Assembly (NCBI GenBank): GCA_002430925.1
Contig: DJDD01000045.1
Coordinates: 1-19,467, forward strand
DNA: 19,467 nucleotides
Direction of reading: 5' to 3'
Origin: Flavobacteriales bacterium UBA5933
Lineage (GTDB): Bacteria > Bacteroidota > Bacteroidia > Flavobacteriales > Weeksellaceae
Below are positions 14,476-19,467 of the stretch, piece after piece. The notes beneath the pieces are model-generated. The model was not told where the DNA came from, did not search any database, and saw only the letters and a list, made by a program, of their open reading frames with translations. Within the stretch, counting starts at the first letter, position 1. Every line of letters starts with the position of its first letter. The translations under genes and the position numbers were made by a program.

Positions 14476-14696
14476 TTGGTACAATAGAATAAACGTTTAT
14501 TTGAATATTTTTCAATAAAAAGGCTTAATTATTTAATTAAATTACAGATAATTAAATAAACATTAACTATTTTTAAATTATAGCTATTTTTGGACTATTT
14601 ATTGATGAATATATTTCATATTTTAAAGTCAAAAATCAAGTTTTTTTAGATATATTTGACCCATATTAAAAATCAAAATCATTTAAACTTTTACTC
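14476..14696. other. AT-rich intergenic region
   Basis: No reading frame is supported. It contains an 11-bp AT-only inverted repeat (14529-14559) without a T-run, and two TAnnTTTG boxes on the plus strand (14585-14592 and 14651-14658). No strong terminator is seen for the upstream lipoprotein gene. Confidence 0.5.
14651..14658 (+). promoter_or_regulatory. -7 promoter box of the glutamate-synthase-like gene
   Basis: TATATTTG is an exact match, 38 nt before the ATG at 14697. A second match TATTTTTG lies further upstream at 14585-14592 and could be an alternative promoter. Confidence 0.55.
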
Positions 14697-16280
14697 ATGA
14701 AAGTAAGACAACTTTTTGTAGTAGGATCTATTGTTACCTTAGTTGCAATTGCAGCTATCTCCCTTGTTTGGACTGGTGTTTTATGGTTCCTAATTATCGT
14801 TATTCCTATCATTATATTAGGAATTACAGATATGAACCAAACAAAACACGCAATCAGAAGAAATTTCCCTGTTATTGGACACGGTCGATATTTATTAGAA
14901 AGTATTCGTCCAGAAATTATGCAATATTTTGTAGAAACGGATACAGAAGGAAAACCAATTGATCGATTAATGCGAAGCATGATTTATCGTCGTGCCAAAA
15001 ACGTAATAGATACTGTTCCATTCGGAACACAATTAGATGTATACCAACCAGGATACGAATGGTTAAACCACTCTATGTATGCTGGAAAAATAAAACATGC
15101 TGATGATCCTCGTGTAAAAATAGGTGGAAGCGAATGTAAACAACCATATTTAGCGAGTTTATTAAATATATCTGCTATGTCATTTGGTTCTTTAAGTGAA
15201 AATGCTGTTTTAGCAATGAACAAAGGAGCTAAATTAGGAAATTTTGCTCATAACACAGGTGAAGGAGGAATTTCTCCGTATCACTTAAAACCAGGTGGAG
15301 ATTTAATTTGGCAAATCGGTACAGGATACTTCGGTTGTCGTGCGGCAAACGGAGGATTTGATGCTGACAAATATGTAGAACGTGCTACATTACCCAATGT
15401 AAAAATGATAGAGCTTAAAATTTCTCAAGGGGCAAAACCTGGACATGGAGGAATTTTACCAGCTAACAAAAATACACCAGAAATTGCTGCTATTCGTGCA
15501 GTAGAACCATATACAACTGTAGACTCACCTCCTTCTCACTCTGCTTTCTCTGATGCAGAAGGAATGCTACATTTCATCAAACAATTAAGAGATTTATCTG
15601 GAGGAAAACCAGTTGGTTTCAAAATTTGTATTGGTATAAAACGTGAGTTTATTGAGATATGTGAAGCGATGATAAAAACTGGTATCAAACCAGACTATAT
15701 TGTTATTGATGGTGGTGAAGGTGGAACTGGAGCTGCTCCTGTAGAATTTTCTAATTCATTAGGTATGCCGTTATTAGATGGTTTAGCTTTTGCTGTAGAT
15801 ACATTAAGAGGGTATAACCTGAAAAAAGATATTAGAGTTGTTGCTTCTGGTAAAATTGTTTCTTCTTTCCATATTGCACGTGTTATGGCAATCGGGGCAG
15901 ATTTAGTATATTCTGCAAGAGCAATGATGATGGCTGTTGGTTGTATACAAGCCTTACAATGTAATACAAATACTTGTCCTGTTGGTGTTGCAACACAAGA
16001 CCGCGATTTAATGAAAGGACTAGATGTCGAAGATAAATCTGTTCGTATGTATAATTTCCACAAGAAAACAATGCATATTTTATCTGAATTAATTTCTGCA
16101 ACAGGTGTAAAATCTCACAGAGATTTTAATCGTTCTCATGTTAATTTACGTATAGACAATGTACACATCATGTCTTATGATCAACTATACCCTATCGTAG
16201 AAGAAGGAAAATACATTGGTAAAACAGCAGAAGAAGTGTTACAAGAAATTAGAGTTCGTACACTTAGCAAAGTAAACTAA
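14697..16280 (+). CDS. FMN-binding glutamate synthase family protein, membrane-anchored
   Basis: This 527-residue protein corresponds to the FMN-binding synthase domain of glutamate synthase without the glutaminase domain. Two hydrophobic segments (about residues 6-26 and 27-44) anchor the N-terminus. The barrel carries ISAMSFGSLSENAV, HNTGEGGISPYH, SQGAKPGHGG and DGGEGGTGAAP, the FMN and substrate phosphate loops. A cysteine set at 416, 422 and 427 (CIQALQCNTNTC) matches the CX5CX4C pattern that binds the 3Fe-4S cluster. Lacking the amidotransferase domain it cannot use glutamine by itself; ammonia-dependent or other flavin chemistry is possible, and the physiological reaction of this stand-alone family is not established. 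Calling it gltB would be an over-call. It is monocistronic with a strong terminator. Confidence 0.92.
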   Translation: MKVRQLFVVGSIVTLVAIAAISLVWTGVLWFLIIVIPIIILGITDMNQTKHAIRRNFPVIGHGRYLLESIRPEIMQYFVETDTEGKPIDRLMRSMIYRRAKNVIDTVPFGTQLDVYQPGYEWLNHSMYAGKIKHADDPRVKIGGSECKQPYLASLLNISAMSFGSLSENAVLAMNKGAKLGNFAHNTGEGGISPYHLKPGGDLIWQIGTGYFGCRAANGGFDADKYVERATLPNVKMIELKISQGAKPGHGGILPANKNTPEIAAIRAVEPYTTVDSPPSHSAFSDAEGMLHFIKQLRDLSGGKPVGFKICIGIKREFIEICEAMIKTGIKPDYIVIDGGEGGTGAAPVEFSNSLGMPLLDGLAFAVDTLRGYNLKKDIRVVASGKIVSSFHIARVMAIGADLVYSARAMMMAVGCIQALQCNTNTCPVGVATQDRDLMKGLDVEDKSVRMYNFHKKTMHILSELISATGVKSHRDFNRSHVNLRIDNVHIMSYDQLYPIVEEGKYIGKTAEEVLQEIRVRTLSKVN

Positions 16281-16303
16281 GACTTATAAAATTCTAAATA
16301 TAT

Positions 16304-16337
16304 AAAATGCTCGAAATTAATTTCGAGCATTTTTTTT
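16304..16337 (+). terminator. Intrinsic terminator of the glutamate-synthase-like gene
   Basis: A perfect 11-bp stem ATGCTCGAAAT / ATTTCGAGCAT with a TA loop is followed by seven T residues, 24 nt after the stop codon. The flanking A-run could also stop minus-strand transcripts from the methyltransferase gene. Confidence 0.92.
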
Positions 16338-16371
16338 GTATCTAATGAACTGTTTTTCTATATTTTTATTT

Positions 16372-16488
16372 GGGCAAACCCTATCGGGACACGCTTTTTG
16401 TTCCCAATCTTTTTTAGATTGGTCAACAAGATAAAATAGAAATATACCAATCTAAAAAAGGATTTCCACTTCAATCGTTTTTGCAAAA
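16372..16488 (+). repeat. Large structured interspersed repeat, copy 3
   Basis: It has the same architecture as the other copies but is the most divergent. The outer helix is GCAAA (16374-16378) with TTTGC (16481-16485), then ACG (16391-16393) with CGT (16477-16479). The mini-hairpin is CCC-TATC-GGG (16379-16388), and the inner stem 16407-16423 with 16447-16464 is perfectly paired apart from the conserved bulged G. Both strands of the internal loop differ from the other full copies. It lies between the glutamate-synthase-like terminator and the 3' end of the methyltransferase gene. Confidence 0.82.
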
Positions 16489-16551
16489 CATCATTCTAAA
16501 ATGAGAATAACATTTTAATGAATACAGAATCAGATAAAAACAATTAACAAT

Positions 16552-16576
16552 TGTCATTCTGTACTTGTCGAAGAAT
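16552..16576 (-). repeat. Short hairpin repeat, copy B
   Basis: Read on the minus strand, ATTCT pairs with AGAAT around the 11-nt loop TCGACAAGTAC, followed by GACA. The loop and trailing GACA resemble copy A at 2333-2357 while the stem bases are exchanged on both sides. Confidence 0.5.
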
Positions 16577-16616
16577 TATAGTTATTTAAATACATCATAA
16601 CATGATATGTCAAGCT

Positions 16617-17201
16617 TTATTCTCTTGTAACAAACAACAAACCTGCACCAATATTTATTATAGATAACACATATTTATTTTCTGATTCTATTAATTCTAT
16701 AAAATCTTCGACATCACTTTTATGAGAAATAATATTATCTACAATTAATAAATTACCTTTTTTGTCTAACATCTTTTTTAAATTCTCCCAGTAAGAAGTA
16801 TAATATTTTCTTTCTGCATCTAAAAAAATTAATGAAAATTCTTTCTCTATAGAATTTAGATAATCTTTAGCATCCATAGTAATTAATTCAACTTGTTGAA
16901 TTAAATCAAAATTATTCAGATAATTTCTAGCTGCTTCCGTCCTATCTTTTTCTATTTCAATTGTTGTTAACTTACCTTGGGAACTTTTTAGTGCATCAGC
17001 AAACCATAAGGTAGAAAATCCATTTGATGTTCCTATTTCCAACATATTTTTAGTTTGTTGAGCCCTAATAATTATTGAAATAAATTCAGCAGATTCTGGT
17101 TCTAAATTCCTCCATCTGTCCAATCGATTTTCTTTTTGACTATCTTCTTCTTTTAATTGGTTATAAAGTAAAAGAATCTCATTTTTCAGATTTACATTCA
17201 T
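16617..17201 (-). CDS. Class I SAM-dependent O-methyltransferase
   Basis: This 194-residue protein has the Rossmann-like fold of the O-methyltransferase 3 (catechol-OMT-like) family. The SAM-binding motif I is MLEIGTSNGFSTLWFA (residues 53-68), an acidic residue follows at the second strand (TIEIEKDR, Glu82/Glu84), and FLDAERKYY (126-134) supplies the Asp128 that usually binds the catalytic metal. LLIVDNIISH is the next conserved strand. The acceptor is not evident; relatives methylate catechols, caffeoyl-CoA or unknown small molecules. There is no signal peptide, so it is cytoplasmic. It is monocistronic, with no clear terminator downstream and only an imperfect -7 box (TATGTTTA, about 17265-17272) upstream. 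It is somewhat short (family about 200-220) but appears complete. Confidence 0.88.
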   Translation of the reverse strand: MNVNLKNEILLLYNQLKEEDSQKENRLDRWRNLEPESAEFISIIIRAQQTKNMLEIGTSNGFSTLWFADALKSSQGKLTTIEIEKDRTEAARNYLNNFDLIQQVELITMDAKDYLNSIEKEFSLIFLDAERKYYTSYWENLKKMLDKKGNLLIVDNIISHKSDVEDFIELIESENKYVLSIINIGAGLLFVTRE

Positions 17202-17424
17202 AATATAAATTTTAATTTGTGGGTTTTAAACTTCAGAATTTTATATGAATTCTTATATTAAATTTAAACATAATGAATTCAAAACAAAAAAGTATTTGTT
17301 GTAACAATTGAATCTAAGAACTGAAAAGCATTTTTTAAAATTACAACCTAAATGATAACTCAATAAAAGTAAAATAAATTTTTACCTGATTTTTCAACCT
17401 TTTAAAGAAGAAATAATTAAACAT

Positions 17425-17458
17425 AAAAAAAACGGAAGCTTACACTTCCGTTTTTTTT
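17425..17458 (-). terminator. Intrinsic terminator of pepD
   Basis: The stem ACGGAAG / CTTCCGT with loop CTTACA is flanked by eight A and eight T residues. It lies 18 nt past the pepD stop on the minus strand, so minus-strand transcripts end before the methyltransferase gene. Confidence 0.9.
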
Positions 17459-17476
17459 GTTATTATACGAATTTAA

Positions 17477-18973
17477 TTAGATGTTTTTAGAATTTGCACA
17501 ACTGTAATCTACAGGACCATCAGTTGGAATTTCTTTTAAAATTTCTAATAAATATTTCCAGAATTTTTGAACAGATACAATTTCTACTCTTTCATCAGGT
17601 GAATGTGCTCCAGAAATATTTGGCCCAAAAGAAATCATATCTAAACCAGGATAATTAGTTCCAATAATACCACATTCTAAACCTGCATGACAAGCAACAA
17701 CTTTAGGTTGTTCTCCATCATTTTGTTTGATGTAAATTTCTTTTAATACTTCTAATATTTCTGAATGAGGATTAGCTTTCCATCCAGGATATGAACCTGA
17801 AAATGTAACATCAAAACCTCCTAATTCAAATGCTGCTTTTAATGTCTGAGCCAATGCTTCTTTACCAGATTCTATAGAAGAACGTGTAAGACATAAAACT
17901 CTCGATTGGCCGTTGATAGCTTCTACACGAGCAACATTATTTGATGTCTCAACTAAACCTTCTACATCTGGGCTCATTCTGTAAACTCCGTTAAAAGCAG
18001 TTAAGATTGTCTGAATAAAAACTTTAGAATCAACTGTAGACATAGCATTTTCCACAGCTGTTTCTTCTAATGTAACAACCATTTTAGGTTCTTTCGTTGC
18101 ATATTCTTCAATAATTTCGGCTTTTAAAGCTTCGTATGCATCCTTAAATGCATCTATATTTGCATTAGGAATTACAATATTTGCCCAAGATTCACGTGGG
18201 ATTGCATTGCGTAAGCTACCTCCTTCTAATCGTGAAATTTGAAGACCAAATTGGATACCTACATTTAATAAACGAGCGATTAATTTGTTTGAATTACCTA
18301 AACCTTCATGAATTTGCATTCCTGAATGTCCTCCATTTAATCCTTTTAAAGTTAAAATGAAAGCTGTAGCATCTTTTGGAGATTCTTCTGTATATGTTTT
18401 TTTAGCTGTAACATCTACTCCACCAGCACAACCGATATCTAATTCGTCATCTTCTTCTGTATCTAAATTAAGAAGGATTTTACCAGACAAAAAACCTGCT
18501 TTTAAACCTAAAGCACCTGTCATTCCTGTTTCTTCATCAATTGTAAAAAAAGCTTCGATTGCTGGATGAGGAATATTTTTAGATTCTAAAATAGCCATAA
18601 TAGTAGCTACTCCAATTCCATTATCTGCACCAAGAGTTGTACCATTTGCCGTAACAAATCTATCATCTTCTATGTACATTTCTATTCCTTGCGTATCAAA
18701 ATCAAAATCAACATCGTTGTTTTTTTGGCAAACCATATCCAAGTGAGATTGCATCACCACTGTTTTACGATCCTCCATTCCTGGATAAGCTGATTTTTTA
18801 ATTAAAACATTACCAACCTCATCTGTTTCGACTTTTAATCCTAAGTCTTCACCAAATTTGATGATAAATTCACGTACTTTTTCTTCTTTTTTAGAAGGTC
18901 TTGGAACCGAATTCAATGCAGAAAAGTTTTTCCAGATTGCTTTTGGTTCTAAGTTTAGAATATCGTTGTTCAT
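17477..18973 (-). CDS. pepD: Aminoacyl-histidine dipeptidase PepD (M20C)
   Basis: This cytoplasmic dinuclear zinc peptidase hydrolyses Xaa-His and a range of other dipeptides (peptidase D, carnosinase-type). It is 498 residues; the family is about 485-500. Metal and catalytic residues are all present: His77 (QSHLDMV) with Asp79, Asp117 (LGADNGIG), Glu147 as general base with Glu148 as ligand (DEETGMTG), Asp171 (LNLDTEED), and His457 near the C-terminus (SGAHSPDE). They correspond closely to E. coli PepD His80, Asp119, Glu149, Glu150, Asp173 and His461. A lid/dimerisation domain occupies the centre (about 200-390). The start ATG at 18973 follows a good -7 box. It is monocistronic with a strong terminator. 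Activity on dipeptides would complement the secreted DPP11-type enzyme. Confidence 0.96.
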   Translation of the reverse strand: MNNDILNLEPKAIWKNFSALNSVPRPSKKEEKVREFIIKFGEDLGLKVETDEVGNVLIKKSAYPGMEDRKTVVMQSHLDMVCQKNNDVDFDFDTQGIEMYIEDDRFVTANGTTLGADNGIGVATIMAILESKNIPHPAIEAFFTIDEETGMTGALGLKAGFLSGKILLNLDTEEDDELDIGCAGGVDVTAKKTYTEESPKDATAFILTLKGLNGGHSGMQIHEGLGNSNKLIARLLNVGIQFGLQISRLEGGSLRNAIPRESWANIVIPNANIDAFKDAYEALKAEIIEEYATKEPKMVVTLEETAVENAMSTVDSKVFIQTILTAFNGVYRMSPDVEGLVETSNNVARVEAINGQSRVLCLTRSSIESGKEALAQTLKAAFELGGFDVTFSGSYPGWKANPHSEILEVLKEIYIKQNDGEQPKVVACHAGLECGIIGTNYPGLDMISFGPNISGAHSPDERVEIVSVQKFWKYLLEILKEIPTDGPVDYSCANSKNI

Positions 18974-18993
18974 TGTTTCTAATTTTTATTGCC

Positions 18994-19001
18994 CAAAGTT
19001 A
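18994..19001 (-). promoter_or_regulatory. -7 promoter box of pepD
   Basis: TAACTTTG on the minus strand is an exact TAnnTTTG match, 20 nt before the ATG at 18973. Confidence 0.6.
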
Positions 19002-19058
19002 AGAATTTGCTGTTATATAGCAGAATGAAAAGAAATTAAAATTATATTTATTTTTCTT

Positions 19059-19177
19059 GGGCAATTGCTTCGCACCGTGCTTTTACGCTATATCTTTTTA
19101 GATTGCATATTACTTTCTACAAAACAATTGCAATAAGCAATCTAAAAAGGATGTCGCTTCAATCACTATTGCAAACG
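19059..19177 (+). repeat. Large structured interspersed repeat, copy 4
   Basis: The outer helix is GCAAT (19061-19065) with ATTGC (19168-19172) plus GTG (19077-19079) with CAC (19164-19166). The mini-hairpin is TGC-TTC-GCA (19066-19074). The inner stem 19092-19106 with 19137-19152 is 15 bp and perfect except for the bulged G. The loop-side end is GATTGC/GCAATC instead of GATTGG/CCAATC, a paired change. The centre (19107-19136) is unrelated to that of copies 1 and 2. It lies upstream of the pepD promoter. Confidence 0.87.
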
Positions 19178-19370
19178 AATGACAAATAATAAACAAATTT
19201 TTATATTGAAAATAAAGATTACAGATTCTTGAAAAAATCTTTTTCTTAAGACTAAATACTTACAGAATTACAATCAAAAAGGACTATTTTATCAGTAAAA
19301 TAAACAAAATGTACAGCAATTAAAAACCTTACAATATATCATTGCAATTGCTATAAGAAGTACAATGATT
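19178..19370. other. Gene-free spacer between repeat copies 4 and 5
   Basis: No supported reading frame. A 7-bp inverted repeat ATCATTG (19338-19344) / CAATGAT (19363-19369) abuts copy 5. Nothing else was recognised. Confidence 0.4.
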
Positions 19371-19467
19371 GCGTTAGGGGTTGAAGTTAAAATCCTTTTC
19401 TAATTGTTGCATTTTAACTTAAATTTATTGATTGCATTTGGACTTCGCTATTAGATTTGTATTTAGT
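19371..19467 (-). repeat. Large structured interspersed repeat, copy 5 (reverse, cut by window end)
   Basis: In the element's orientation (minus strand) the 3' end is recognisable: AAAAGGAT, then ACTTCAA, then CCC and AACGC (GCGTT at 19371-19375), which would pair with GCGTT and GGG in the missing 5' half. The centre shares a 22-nt block (19428-19449, ending CATTTGGACTTCGCT) with copy 2 at 9600-9621, with two mismatches. The partner arm of the inner stem is not found before the window ends. Confidence 0.6.

Noticed and set aside
14529..14559. Terminator after the substrate-binding lipoprotein gene
   Set aside because: The 11-bp inverted repeat consists only of A and T and has no following T-run; it could occur by chance in AT-rich DNA.
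15695..16063. 122-codon open frame on the minus strand within the glutamate-synthase-like gene
   Set aside because: It is antisense to a well-conserved coding region, has no promoter box and no recognisable protein features.
14697..16280. gltB, large subunit of glutamate synthase
   Set aside because: The protein is about a third of GltB length and lacks the N-terminal glutaminase domain with its catalytic Cys.

Overview
The window is a stretch of ordinary chromosome from a low-GC member of the Bacteroidota, most likely order Flavobacteriales. The evidence is an AT-rich composition, a TAnnTTTG -7 promoter box close upstream of most genes with little Shine-Dalgarno signal, and several protein families typical of the group: S46 dipeptidyl-peptidase, DUF4136 lipoprotein and the MtaB/MiaE tRNA modifiers. 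The genus cannot be fixed from the sequence alone. No phage, plasmid, transposase gene, CRISPR array, rRNA or tRNA was seen.

Layout from left to right. 144-2297 (+) encodes a secreted S46 peptidase whose specificity residue points to DPP11 (Asp/Glu-specific). It ends at a bidirectional terminator shared with a small unknown acidic protein (2435-2863, -). 3206-5731 (-) is clpC. A divergent pair follows: an NRDE/TANGO2-like gene (5856-6506, -) and a + strand series of a DinB-fold protein, an ATP-grasp ligase (overlapping DinB by 17 nt), a rhomboid protease and miaE (6555-9524). Then come an LLM flavin-dependent oxidoreductase (9790-10809, +) converging on a DUF4136 lipoprotein (10854-11390, -). 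mtaB (11494-12831, -) is divergent from an OppA-like substrate-binding lipoprotein (12889-14475, +). A membrane-anchored FMN glutamate-synthase-like protein follows (14697-16280, +). The last two genes are a SAM-dependent O-methyltransferase (16617-17201, -) and the dipeptidase pepD (17477-18973, -).

Functional links are modest. DPP11 and PepD, with the peptide-binding lipoprotein, fit an asaccharolytic, peptide-using lifestyle: DPP11 releases dipeptides outside the cytoplasm and PepD hydrolyses dipeptides inside. MtaB and MiaE both modify adenosine 37 of tRNA.

The most interesting signal is non-coding. Five copies (the fifth cut by the window end) of a roughly 110-130 bp interspersed element lie in gene-free gaps: 2976-3089, 9547-9675 (reverse), 16372-16488, 19059-19177 and 19371-19467 (reverse, partial). 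The copies keep the same nested helices while the paired bases change together, including a conserved single bulged G, around a variable centre. A second, much shorter hairpin family with a fully exchanged stem and a conserved 11-nt loop occurs at 2333-2357 and 16552-16576. A related hairpin appears inside the variable centre of the large element. These look like mobile, structure-selected repeats (REP/RAYT-like or small MITE-like), but no mobilising enzyme is visible here.
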